A stretch of DNA of 16,328 nt from an uncultured Alistipes sp. (GCA_900769745.1 CAAGHX010000099.1:1-16328), one strand, 5' to 3'; numbered from the stretch's first letter, positions 7,654-14,529 are shown. Program-made: numbers and translations. Notes: generated from the letters alone by a model not told the origin.

Positions 7654-7684
7654 CAAATATACGATTTTTCTCTTTTCAGAGCAA
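7654..7684 (-). promoter_or_regulatory. Promoter of the SGNH hydrolase gene
   Basis: On the minus strand TTG (7684-7682), 20 bases, then TATATTTG (7661-7654): an almost ideal Bacteroidota promoter, ending 24 bases before the ATG. Confidence 0.75.
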
Positions 7685-7693
7685 TATTTTTCG
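7685..7693 (+). promoter_or_regulatory. Possible divergent promoter box for the permease gene
   Basis: TATTTTTCG resembles the TAnnTTTCG variant seen upstream of tatA and, less exactly, of the peptidase gene. It directly abuts the -33 element of the SGNH promoter on the other strand, so the two would compete. No -33 TTG is present and the leader to the permease start would be about 100 bases, so support is weak. Confidence 0.25.
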
Positions 7694-7794
7694 CACTACA
7701 ACTATCCCACCGCCAACAAAAACACCGAGCAAACGCCCAAAAGTCCAAAAAAACGCCGCCACCCCTTTGGCGTGAATTTTGAAACACCTAAAGT

Positions 7795-8685
7795 ATGAAT
7801 AGTAAAGGAGTTATCAGAGCACACATAGCGCTACTATGTTGCAATATTGTTTGGGCGTGCGACTACCCATTCTACAATCTACTGCTGGGCAAGTACATAG
7901 AGCCTATGGCAATGGTTACAGCTTCGCTTGTTGTGGCCGCCGCTCTATCGTGGATACCAGTCCTGTGGGAGCCTCGTGAGAGCATAAGCCGCAACGATTG
8001 GGGTATGCTGATTGTGGTAGCAATACTAATGGGCATCGTGAGAAAAATGATGATGATGTTTGGCCTCTCGCGCACCTCACCCATCGACGGCTCGATAATA
8101 GCCACCACCGTACCGCTACTCGTGCTCATAGTCTCGGTCATAGCCCGCATCGACCGCCTCACGCTGCGCAAGGTGGCGGGCCTTGTCGTCGGATTCTTGG
8201 GCGCAATGGCGGTGGTTATGACAAGCGACACCCACTCGCACGCTAAGTCGGAGCTATGGGGCAATGTGATGATGGTATGCAGCGGCATAGCAACGGCGCT
8301 ATACATGGTGTTTTTCAAACGCCTGGTAACCAGATATCGCGTGACGACCATCCTTAGAGTAATCTACACAATCTCGGCCATCGTGATACTCCCGATAGGT
8401 TTTGAGTCGGTTATAAAGAGTGATTTTACCGATATGAACGCCCACCTGTGGGCTGCCGCGGCATTTGTGCTCATAGTTCCGACATATCTTCCGAACCTAC
8501 TGCTTAACTACTCGCTGAGATTTCTGCAACCCACCGTATCGAGCACCTACACCTACATCCAGCCACTGCTTGCCGTAGCCCTCTCGGTCGCTATGGGGCT
8601 CGACCGCATACACCTCGACACGGCGCTCTTCGCCATACTACTCTTTGTGGGCGTGTGGCTTGTGATTACGTCGTACAAAAATTAG
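7795..8685 (+). CDS. DMT-superfamily permease with two EamA domains
   Basis: A 296-residue membrane protein with about ten hydrophobic segments arranged as two halves of five, the EamA (drug/metabolite transporter) plan. The first half contains NIVWACDYPFYN near residue 17-28 and ARIDRLTLRKVAGLVVGFLGAMAVV (split here at about 117-141), a signature stretch at the end of an EamA unit. The second half has the matching YTYIQPLLAVALSVAMG (about 249-265) followed by a charged loop and a final helix. Members export or import small metabolites, amino acids or nucleotide precursors; the substrate cannot be told. The start ATG lacks a Shine-Dalgarno. It is transcribed away from the SGNH gene and converges on the duplicated tRNA terminator at 8747-8778. 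Confidence 0.9.
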   Translation: MNSKGVIRAHIALLCCNIVWACDYPFYNLLLGKYIEPMAMVTASLVVAAALSWIPVLWEPRESISRNDWGMLIVVAILMGIVRKMMMMFGLSRTSPIDGSIIATTVPLLVLIVSVIARIDRLTLRKVAGLVVGFLGAMAVVMTSDTHSHAKSELWGNVMMVCSGIATALYMVFFKRLVTRYRVTTILRVIYTISAIVILPIGFESVIKSDFTDMNAHLWAAAAFVLIVPTYLPNLLLNYSLRFLQPTVSSTYTYIQPLLAVALSVAMGLDRIHLDTALFAILLFVGVWLVITSYKN

Positions 8686-8724
8686 AGATTTCTGAGTTAA
8701 AGATAGGTTTTCCACCGAGCTATA

Positions 8725-8733
8725 CCCCCCCCC
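8725..8733. repeat. Nine-base poly-C run
   Basis: Nine consecutive C residues 39 bases after the permease stop and just before the duplicated tRNA segment. It is the longest G/C homopolymer I noticed in the window and is intergenic, so a coding frame switch is unlikely. Confidence 0.9.
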
Positions 8734-8744
8734 GCGGCGCAAAG

Positions 8745-8802
8745 ACAAAAAAAAGAGAAGTTCTTTCGAACTTCTCTTCTGGTACCCAGAGCCGGGGTCG
8801 AA
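8745..8802. repeat. Direct repeat copy A: duplicated tRNA-Leu 3' end plus terminator
   Basis: These 58 bases match 9048-9105 with one substitution (T at 8765, C at 9068). Read on the minus strand they contain the tRNA-Leu sequence from the first base of the T-loop to the CCA end (8802 to 8780) and then the terminator hairpin. The rest of the tRNA is absent here; the sequence diverges abruptly at 8803/9106. This looks like an attachment-site copy left by integration into the tRNA, or the remains of a partly deleted second tRNA gene. Confidence 0.85.
8747..8778 (-). terminator. Duplicate copy of the tRNA-Leu terminator
   Basis: On the minus strand an 11-base-pair stem (arms 8753-8763 and 8768-8778, 4-base loop) is followed by a run of eight T (complement of 8747-8754, overlapping the stem). 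It follows only a tRNA fragment. Confidence 0.75.
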
Positions 8803-9047
8803 GTGCAAAGCACTCGCACGAACACCTTATATAGCGCAGACCAATAGGTCAAGCAATAGATATAATTTTGTTCGTGCAACCGCATATTTAGGTGAGTACC
8901 ACAACCCGATAAATGTTGACTCGGAGCGAGTATAGGTGTAACCTGTGGATGGTTTGTTGGGTAGTGGCAAGTTTACTTGCAGACTATACAACAAATCAGG
9001 CACAACGGACAGCCCACTGTCCGCACTCGCTCCGCCCAAAAATCAAA
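8803..9047. other. Non-coding 245-base segment between the tRNA repeats, rich in inverted repeats
   Basis: No convincing protein: the short frames have atypical composition and no start context. Visible structure: GCACGAAC (8816-8823) with GTTCGTGC (8870-8877); CGGAGCGAGT (8922-8931) with ACTCGCTCCG (9025-9034); a compound hairpin TTTGTTG (8953-8959), TAGT (8962-8965), GCAAG (8967-8971) with CTTGC (8976-8980), ACTA (8983-8986), CAACAAA (8989-8995); and CGGACAG (9006-9012) with CTGTCCG (9017-9023). A TAATTTTG promoter-like box on the plus strand (8863-8870) could start a transcript through these hairpins, but lacks a -33 element. It may be a relic element or a small structured RNA. Confidence 0.55.
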
Positions 9048-9105
9048 ACAAAAAAAAGAGAAGTTCTCTCGAACTTCTCTTCTGGTACCCAGAGCCGGGG
9101 TCGAA
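9048..9105. repeat. Direct repeat copy B, overlapping the intact tRNA-Leu 3' end
   Basis: Partner of 8745-8802, 57 of 58 bases identical, offset 303. It includes the last 23 bases of the intact tRNA (9083-9105) and its terminator. Confidence 0.85.
9050..9081 (-). terminator. Terminator of tRNA-Leu
   Basis: Minus strand: arms 9071-9081 and 9056-9066 form an 11-base-pair stem with a 4-base loop, followed by eight T (complement of 9050-9057). It begins two bases after the CCA end of the tRNA. Confidence 0.88.
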
Positions 9106-9169
9106 CCGGCACAGGGGTGAACCTACTGGTGTTTGAGACCAGCGCGTCTACCGATTCCGCCATCTGGGC
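9083..9169 (-). tRNA. tRNA-Leu, anticodon CAA
   Basis: An 87-base class II tRNA with encoded CCA. The acceptor GCCCAGA pairs with TCTGGGT; the first pair is a G-U wobble rather than G-C. The D-arm contains GAATCGGTAGAC, the anticodon stem CTGGT/ACCAG encloses the loop CTCAAAC (anticodon CAA, reading UUG), a long variable arm follows, and the T-arm is GCCGG-TTCGACC-CCGGC. Its 3' 23 bases are duplicated at 8780-8802. Confidence 0.96.
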
Positions 9170-9192
9170 TCCAATTCCTTTAATTGGGTGTG

Positions 9193-9223
9193 CAAATATA
9201 GACACATTTTCCTATTCCGCAAA
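9193..9223 (-). promoter_or_regulatory. Promoter of tRNA-Leu
   Basis: Minus strand TTTG (9223-9220), 19 bases, TATATTTG (9200-9193). This is a full match to the Bacteroidota consensus and lies 23 bases before the mature 5' end. Confidence 0.85.
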
Positions 9224-9404
9224 ATATTTTTGAAAAAAAATTATTTTTTTCTTGAAATTTCTTGTTTTTTGCCCTCATTGCGAGTTCAAGCCGACCTTTT
9301 TTGCCCCTCAGAAGCGGCCTTCAACTCAAAAATAGCCGATGCGCAATCAGCGATTAAATCGGCAGCAAAAATCACTAGGCCTCAAGCGCTCTCTTAATTA
9401 ATAA
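9224..9404. other. Intergenic stretch between divergent tRNA-Leu and the peptidase gene
   Basis: No gene is seen. The only structure is a nested inverted repeat: GCCGAT (9335-9340) with ATCGGC (9358-9363), enclosing AATC (9345-9348) and GATT (9352-9355). On the minus strand it is followed by TATTTTTG, so it could be a weak terminator or a promoter-proximal fold; neither is supported further. Confidence 0.4.
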
Positions 9405-9435
9405 TTGTATATATCGCATTTTTTGCTTACTTTCG
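9405..9435 (+). promoter_or_regulatory. Promoter of the dipeptidyl peptidase gene
   Basis: TTG (9405-9407), 19 bases, then TTACTTTCG (9427-9435), close to TAnnTTTG. It ends 33 bases before the ATG. The TTTCG ending recurs upstream of tatA. Confidence 0.6.
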
Positions 9436-9468
9436 CACCATTATAATTAAATATTAACTCAACAAACA

Positions 9469-11598
9469 ATGAGAACTTCATTCATAATTTTAGCTGCAAC
9501 ACTGCTTATGACAGCTTTTCCCGCGCAGGCTCAGAACTCTGAGCGACGATTGCTCACAATGGAGGACGTAATCCTCAACCGCGAGCTTACTCCCAAAAAC
9601 TTCGCTGCAAGCTGGATTGGCCAGAGCGACTCTTACGCTTGGATTGACGGCACAACACTCTGTGCTACCGATGCCCGCAACAACAAGCGCCGCACAATCA
9701 TCACGCTCGACGAGCTGAACTCAATCCTTGCAACATCGTTCAAGTCGTTCCCTGCTTACACTTTCGACGACGAGCAGTCGTTGGTAGTGGCTGCATTTGG
9801 CATGCGCAACACAATCGACCTTAAGAGCCGCACCGTAACCTCGAAGCACAAGATTCCTGCAGGCCAGAACCTCACTCGCCAGAGCGGCAAGGGCGGCATC
9901 TATGCCTACACTCGCGACAACAATCTCTACTGCTTTGTGAACGAGCGCGAGCAGGCCATCACGTCATACACTGACCCTAACATCGTGTGCGGTCAGAGCG
10001 TTAGCCGCAACGAGTTTGGTATTGATGGAGGTATCTTCTTCTCGCCCGATGCAAAGAAGATTGCATTCTACAAGAAGGACGAGTCGGCTGTAACCGATTT
10101 CCCTCTTCTTGACATCACAACTCGCACCGGTACACTCAAGAATATCAAGTACCCAATGAACGGCATGGCGTCGGAGGTTGTGAGCCTCGGCATCTACGAC
10201 ATCGCAAGCCAAAAGACTATCTATGTGGAGGTTACAGACTTCGACAAAGAGCGTTATTTGACAAATATCACTTGGTCGCCCGACTCTGAGAAGATCTATA
10301 TCCAGGTGCTCGACCGCTCTCAGAAGAATATTCACCTCAACGTATATAACGCCTCAACAGGTAAGTTCATCGCGCAGGTTCTCAGCGAGCACGACGACCG
10401 CTGGGCAGAGCCTCAGCACCCATTGGTGTTTATGAAGAACGAACCAACGAAGTTCATCTACTCAACCAACACTCGCGATGGTTACTGGAACCTCTACCTA
10501 TGCAACGATGGTGGCGTAATTAAGCGTCTTACCGAGACTGCTGCCGACGTGAAATATGTGGCTCAGGACGAGAAGTCGGTATACTACACATCGGCCGAGG
10601 TATCGCCTATCGACAACCACCTTTTCAAGGTTGACATCGCCACTGGCAAGCAGACTCGTTTGACTACAGCCGAGGGTTGGCACAATGTAGCAGTGAGCGC
10701 ATCGGGCCGCTACTTCTTGGACAACTACTCATCGTTGAAAGTTCCTCGCGTTGTGGAGGTTGGCCGCACTGACGGCAAGCCAGCAAAGGAGCTTTTCCGC
10801 GCAGAGGACCCAACCGAGGGTTACAACTTTGCCGAGATTACACTTGGCTCAGTGAAGAGCGCCGATGGCAAGTTCGACAACTACTATCGCCTTATCAAGC
10901 CTCTCGATTTTGACCCATCAAAGAAGTACCCTGTAATCGTCTATGTTTACGGTGGTCCACACTCTCAGATGGTGAAGAATACTTACCTCGGTCAGTTGCG
11001 CCGTTGGGAGATGTATATGGCTCAGCGCGGCTATGTGATTTTCGTGATGGACAACCGCGGAACATCGAATCGTGGAGCCGAGTTTGAGAAGGCTATTCAC
11101 CGCGAGTGCGGACAGCGCGAGATGGAGGACCAGGTGGCTGGTTTGAAGTGGTTGATGACCCACGATTGGGTTGACACCGACCGCATTGGCGTACACGGCT
11201 GGAGCTATGGTGGATTTATGACTATCTCGTTGATTACCAACTATCCCGATATCTTCAAGGTGGGTGTTGCAGGTGGTCCTGTAATCGACTGGAAGTGGTA
11301 TGAGATTATGTATGGCGAGCGCTATATGGACAACACTCACAACAACCCCGAGGGCTTCGCAAAGACCAGCCTTATCAACAAGGCAAAGGAGCTGAAGGGC
11401 AAGCTGCTCATCTGCCAGGGAGCTGTTGACCCAGTTGTTGTTTGGGAGCACTCACTCAGCTTCGTTAGAGAGTGTATCAAGAACAACGTTCAGGTGGATT
11501 ATTTCCCATATCCTTGCGCCGAGCATAACGTCTTTGGCAAGGATGCCGTACACCTCCACCAGAAGATAACAAACTACTTCGAGGATTATCTTCGATAA
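9469..11598 (+). CDS. Secreted dipeptidyl peptidase IV (family S9B)
   Basis: A 709-residue exported serine peptidase that should remove Xaa-Pro (or Xaa-Ala) dipeptides from peptide N-termini in the periplasm. The signal peptide has a hydrophobic core at about 4-17 and AQA|Q near residue 21. An eight-bladed propeller domain occupies roughly 40-470, including SRNEFGIDGG with E182 in the place where family members bind the substrate amino terminus. The alpha/beta hydrolase domain follows, with YVYGGPHSQ near 491-499. The catalytic triad is readable: S579 in GWSYGGF, D654 in AVDPVV and H686 in AEHNV; the spacing of 75 and 32 is close to human DPP4. Asaccharolytic Bacteroidales use such enzymes for peptide nutrition. 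It has its own promoter and a strong terminator, so it is monocistronic. A sister specificity (prolyl tripeptidyl peptidase) is possible. Confidence 0.93.
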   Translation: MRTSFIILAATLLMTAFPAQAQNSERRLLTMEDVILNRELTPKNFAASWIGQSDSYAWIDGTTLCATDARNNKRRTIITLDELNSILATSFKSFPAYTFDDEQSLVVAAFGMRNTIDLKSRTVTSKHKIPAGQNLTRQSGKGGIYAYTRDNNLYCFVNEREQAITSYTDPNIVCGQSVSRNEFGIDGGIFFSPDAKKIAFYKKDESAVTDFPLLDITTRTGTLKNIKYPMNGMASEVVSLGIYDIASQKTIYVEVTDFDKERYLTNITWSPDSEKIYIQVLDRSQKNIHLNVYNASTGKFIAQVLSEHDDRWAEPQHPLVFMKNEPTKFIYSTNTRDGYWNLYLCNDGGVIKRLTETAADVKYVAQDEKSVYYTSAEVSPIDNHLFKVDIATGKQTRLTTAEGWHNVAVSASGRYFLDNYSSLKVPRVVEVGRTDGKPAKELFRAEDPTEGYNFAEITLGSVKSADGKFDNYYRLIKPLDFDPSKKYPVIVYVYGGPHSQMVKNTYLGQLRRWEMYMAQRGYVIFVMDNRGTSNRGAEFEKAIHRECGQREMEDQVAGLKWLMTHDWVDTDRIGVHGWSYGGFMTISLITNYPDIFKVGVAGGPVIDWKWYEIMYGERYMDNTHNNPEGFAKTSLINKAKELKGKLLICQGAVDPVVVWEHSLSFVRECIKNNVQVDYFPYPCAEHNVFGKDAVHLHQKITNYFEDYLR

Positions 11599-11640
11599 TA
11601 ACTCCGGCGGAGCAAGCTCCGAAGAGTGAAAAAATATCAT

Positions 11641-11689
11641 AAAACGAGATGCAAAGTCCGCAATAAAAGGCTCTGCATCTCGTTTTTTT
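11641..11689 (+). terminator. Intrinsic terminator of the peptidase gene
   Basis: A 13-base-pair stem, AAAACGAGATGCA (11641-11653) with TGCATCTCGTTTT (11674-11686), has a 20-base loop and ends in a run of seven T (11683-11689). The A-rich left arm could also allow termination from the other side. A smaller fold, GGAGC (11609-11613) with GCTCC (11616-11620), lies between stop codon and terminator. Confidence 0.9.
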
Positions 11690-11832
11690 GTTGCGAAAAT
11701 TGGAAGATAAGGTTTCGACGAAAATTGGCCTTGAATTATCGAACGCCCTATTTCTCAAACTCATACACTCATTGCCACGCTGCAAGAGGCCGATTTATGA
11801 GAAATATGCAAAGCATAAAAAGGTCCATAAAG
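11690..11832. other. Intergenic region upstream of the tat promoter with a 10-base direct repeat
   Basis: No gene is seen. CGAAAATTGG occurs twice, at 11694-11703 and 11719-11728, 25 bases apart, about 110-140 bases before the tatA -33 element. The spacing of about two and a half turns does not clearly fit a same-face operator. A short ATGC-AAA-GCAT palindrome lies at about 11807-11817. Confidence 0.4.
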
Positions 11833-11864
11833 TTGTAAAAGTCGATTTTTATGTTTAACTTTCG
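11833..11864 (+). promoter_or_regulatory. Promoter of the tatA-tatC operon
   Basis: TTG (11833-11835), 20 bases, TAACTTTCG (11856-11864), which fits the Bacteroidota pattern apart from the inserted C. The leader to tatA is about 48 bases. Confidence 0.65.
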
Positions 11865-11916
11865 GATTGAAAATGCACTAAAATAATTTATTAATAAATT
11901 TAAAAACACTTCTACT

Positions 11917-12129
11917 ATGGATTTTTTGCTTATCGGTGGAATTGGAACACAGGAGATTATTCTTATCGTACTCGTACTTTTGCTCCTTTTCGGAGGTAAG
12001 AAGTTGCCAGAGTTGATGCGTGGCGCAGGTCGCGGTATCCGTGAGTTCAAGGACGCTGTTAACACTGCTACCAAGGATGACGACACAAAGCCTGAGGTAA
12101 AGAGCGAGAAGACAGAGAAAACCGAGTAA
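11917..12129 (+). CDS. tatA: Twin-arginine translocase subunit TatA/E
   Basis: A 70-residue protein of the right size for TatA. One transmembrane helix (about residues 5-24) ends in the hinge FGGKKLPEL (25-33), followed by an amphipathic helix (RGAGRGIREFKDAV, about 35-48) and an acidic/lysine tail. TatA oligomers form the passage through the inner membrane for folded proteins delivered by TatC. No TatB-like gene is present, so this is a minimal TatA-TatC pair in which TatA should do both jobs. It is first in a plus-strand set; tatC follows after 44 bases. Start choice is set by the short N-terminal MDFLLIGG before the helix. Confidence 0.96.
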   Translation: MDFLLIGGIGTQEIILIVLVLLLLFGGKKLPELMRGAGRGIREFKDAVNTATKDDDTKPEVKSEKTEKTE

Positions 12130-12173
12130 TTGATTAAATTATAGACCGTTATTATTCTGGCAGTAAGGTAGAA

Positions 12174-13352
12174 ATGAGTAACCAGCGCACCGTAAACGAT
12201 GAAGCGGAAATGACTTTCGGCGAACACCTCGACGAAATTCGTAAGATTCTTATCCGCGTAGCTCTTATATTTGCACTACTCTTTATCGTGCTTTTCACAC
12301 TGAAGGGTATCGTGCTCGATATTGTATTCGCACCTATCCGTGACACCTTCCCAACCAATAGGCTCTTCAGTTTGATGGCCGATTTGATGGGCTCGGATAC
12401 GCTGAGAATACACCCCGACAGCGTGGAATTGTTCAACAACAAGATGGCTGGACAGTTTATGCTGCACATCAAGAGTTCATTCGTTGGCGCGTTTATCATT
12501 GCATTCCCTTACCTCATCTGGGAGTTGTGGCTCTTCGTGAAGCCCGCACTTCCAGCTCATCAGCGCAAGCAGAGCATTCGCTATGCAGTTGAGACTCCTA
12601 TCTGGTTTGTGATGGGTCTTTTGTTTGGTTACTACGTAATCGCCCCACTTGCAGTTAACTTCTTGGGTAACTATCAGGTAAGTGACCAGATCAGCAACAT
12701 CATCAGCGTTGACTCTTACCTCTCGACCGTGCTGAGCGTATCGTTTGCTGCGGCTGTGGCTTTCCAACTCCCACTGCTTATCCGCTTGCTTGCTACTATT
12801 GGCCTTATCACCTCACAGGGTATGCGCCAGTATCGCAAGATTGCTGTGGCGGCGTTGCTTATCTTCGCAGCTATCATCACCCCACCCGACGTGGTGAGCC
12901 AGGTATTGATCTTCATCCCTTGCTATGCTCTGTATGAGTATGGAATTCGCATCGCGGGCCGCATCGAGGCACGCCGTGCTAAGGAGGAGGCTGCCTACCA
13001 GGCAAAGCTCGCCGAGGAGAAGGCTAAGGCTGCAGAGGAGGCTCGTCTGAAGGCTGAGCAGGAGGCTGCAGAGCAGATCGAGGAGACAAACAACGAGCAG
13101 AATGATGAGCAGGATTATACACCGAATGACACTCCAAGCCAGGAGCAGCCAACCGAAGAGGTAGCTGACGAGCAGCAGGAGGATGATTTCGAAAACAATC
13201 CACACTCGATAGAGACTATTCTCGGCGGAGGTGTTGTAGCTGATGCTTCATACAACTCCGACTTCAACGGCCGTCGCGAAGTGACATTTGGCGTTTCGAA
13301 CGACCCTGAGTATCGTCCCGACGAGGAGGATAACGACACATACAAGGCTTAA
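12174..13352 (+). CDS. tatC: Twin-arginine translocase TatC with long cytoplasmic tail
   Basis: TatC recognises twin-arginine signals and is the core of the Tat translocase in the inner membrane. The N-terminus MTFGEHLDEIRKIL (13-26) is the conserved cytoplasmic signal-binding segment, followed by six transmembrane segments between about 27 and 255, with FVKPALPAHQRK (121-132) and the ITPPDVVSQVLIFIP stretch (235-249). TatC is normally 240-270 residues; this one is 392. The additional ~130 residues after 262 face the cytoplasm: an Ala/Glu/Lys coiled-coil-like helix (about 263-302), an acidic Q/E/N/D-rich stretch (303-350), and a Gly/Asn/Asp-rich end containing HSIETILGGG. AAGG ten bases before the ATG is a plausible ribosome site. 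The TIM-barrel gene starts nine bases after its stop, so the two are in one operon. Confidence 0.95.
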   Translation: MSNQRTVNDEAEMTFGEHLDEIRKILIRVALIFALLFIVLFTLKGIVLDIVFAPIRDTFPTNRLFSLMADLMGSDTLRIHPDSVELFNNKMAGQFMLHIKSSFVGAFIIAFPYLIWELWLFVKPALPAHQRKQSIRYAVETPIWFVMGLLFGYYVIAPLAVNFLGNYQVSDQISNIISVDSYLSTVLSVSFAAAVAFQLPLLIRLLATIGLITSQGMRQYRKIAVAALLIFAAIITPPDVVSQVLIFIPCYALYEYGIRIAGRIEARRAKEEAAYQAKLAEEKAKAAEEARLKAEQEAAEQIEETNNEQNDEQDYTPNDTPSQEQPTEEVADEQQEDDFENNPHSIETILGGGVVADASYNSDFNGRREVTFGVSNDPEYRPDEEDNDTYKA

Positions 13353-13361
13353 GCGATTGCG

Positions 13362-14429
13362 ATGGACAGACTCTCATTCTTCAAACAGGGCCTATCCTCA
13401 GTAATGGAAGCGGCAACTTCGTTGGTAGGAATCAAGAAGGCCGCCGACTCATTCACCGAAGCCGTTGCAGATGCGCTGAGTGAGGTGCGCTCCAACATAG
13501 GTTTGCACCTGGCGACTCTCGACAACGAGATGTACAACTGCGTAGAGACCACACTCGAAAAAGTAGCCGAGCTCGGCTTCACCTCAATAGAGGTGGGTGC
13601 GTTCTACCAAGGCAAGGTATATCTGTTGCCACCCGCCGAGTTCAGAGCCCTGGCAAAGAGAGTGGGTTTAAAGATTACATCGGCCTACCTGAAGAAGGAA
13701 CCCGCAATGACTCCCGAGCAGCGAGCCGAATTCTACGCCCAGGCGGCAAACGAGGGGGCAAGCGAAGGGGCGAGCGAGATAGCTAATGAAGGTGCGAGCG
13801 AGGAAGTTGCAGCTAAGACTGAGGGCAATGCCGAGGTTGAAGCAAAGGCGACAGAAACTGCAGCGGACTCAACATCGAAGCCTCAGCCAAAGGACCCCGA
13901 CACCGAATGGTGGGAGGGAGCGATAGCCACATATGCCCAGCTTGGTTGCAAATATTTGACACTGGCATACCAGCCCGAGGGTAATGACGACAAGGCTATC
14001 GAGAACTTTGTGGCATACGTAAAGCTCATAGGCGAGATTGCCACCAAGCACGAGCTCAAGCTCTGCTACCACCCAACAAGCGTGGCGCTAATGCCAAGCG
14101 AGGGCGTTTCGGCACTCGACAAGGTAGCATCGCAGTGCGACGCCGAGACCCTGCTCTTTGAGATAGACACCTTCGAGGCCTATCAGGCAGGAATAAAGGC
14201 CGAAGAGCTGATAAAGCAGTATGGTCAACAAATAGCAGCTCTCCATCTGCACGATATGGAGAATGTATGCGACAGCGGTAATATCGATTTCGACGCAGTG
14301 CTCAAGCAGGCATCGAAGAGTGGTATAGACAATATATATATAGAGGTACACCGCTTCATACAACCCCCAATAAACTGCGTTGAGCGTAGCCTAATAAGTG
14401 TTGAGACGCTGCCAAACGCAAAATTTTAA
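13362..14429 (+). CDS. Xylose-isomerase-like TIM-barrel protein (sugar phosphate isomerase/epimerase family) with an Ala/Glu-rich insertion
   Basis: A 355-residue protein of the AP-endonuclease-2-like barrel family, whose members isomerise, epimerise or beta-eliminate sugars with a divalent metal. Metal/acid-base residues are visible at the ends of barrel strands: E77 in TSIEVGAF, H237 in LCYHPTS, E257 and D259 in LLFEIDTFEAYQAG, H285 and H287 in LHLHDM, and E318 in YIEVHRF. Residues about 122-183 are an unusual insertion (GASE repeats, then Ala/Glu/Thr/Pro-rich) not needed for the barrel. The N-terminus DRLSFFKQGL looks like a Tat signal without the second Arg, followed by only a weakly hydrophobic stretch and no AxA site, so the compartment is uncertain. 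It is nine bases after tatC and is followed after 100 bases by an oxidoreductase, which suggests joint work on an oxidised sugar. Confidence 0.85.
   Translation: MDRLSFFKQGLSSVMEAATSLVGIKKAADSFTEAVADALSEVRSNIGLHLATLDNEMYNCVETTLEKVAELGFTSIEVGAFYQGKVYLLPPAEFRALAKRVGLKITSAYLKKEPAMTPEQRAEFYAQAANEGASEGASEIANEGASEEVAAKTEGNAEVEAKATETAADSTSKPQPKDPDTEWWEGAIATYAQLGCKYLTLAYQPEGNDDKAIENFVAYVKLIGEIATKHELKLCYHPTSVALMPSEGVSALDKVASQCDAETLLFEIDTFEAYQAGIKAEELIKQYGQQIAALHLHDMENVCDSGNIDFDAVLKQASKSGIDNIYIEVHRFIQPPINCVERSLISVETLPNAKF
13725..13910 (+). repeat. In-frame low-complexity insertion with GASE repeats inside the TIM-barrel gene
   Basis: Residues about 130-148 (13749-13805) read as NEGASE, GASEIA, NEGASEE units, followed by an Ala/Glu/Lys/Thr stretch ending in TSKPQPKD. 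The underlying DNA repeats similar GAGGGGGCAAGCGAA-type units with silent differences, suggesting slippage or duplication followed by drift. It lies between barrel strands, before the WWEGAIATYAQLG helix. Confidence 0.8.
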
Positions 14430-14529
14430 GGTGACGAGTAGCCTGCGGGCACCGCACCACACAACAGGGAAGAAAAAGATATAAAATATAGTATCTAAAC
14501 AATTATTTATTAACCTAAAAATTACAACA
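14430..14529 (+). other. Gap between the TIM-barrel gene and the oxidoreductase gene
   Basis: One hundred bases without a clear promoter or terminator. The first half is G/C-rich with short self-complementary stretches; the second half is A/T-rich, ending in ACAACA before the ATG. Read-through from the tat operon or an unrecognised promoter are both possible. Confidence 0.4.

Noticed and set aside
8697..9039. Two short minus-strand frames in the repeat-flanked segment
   Set aside because: They cross tRNA/terminator sequence, have odd composition and no ribosome site; I treat the segment as non-coding.
11769..12227. 152-codon minus-strand frame over tatA
   Set aside because: Shadow of tatA and its leader; no family motif.
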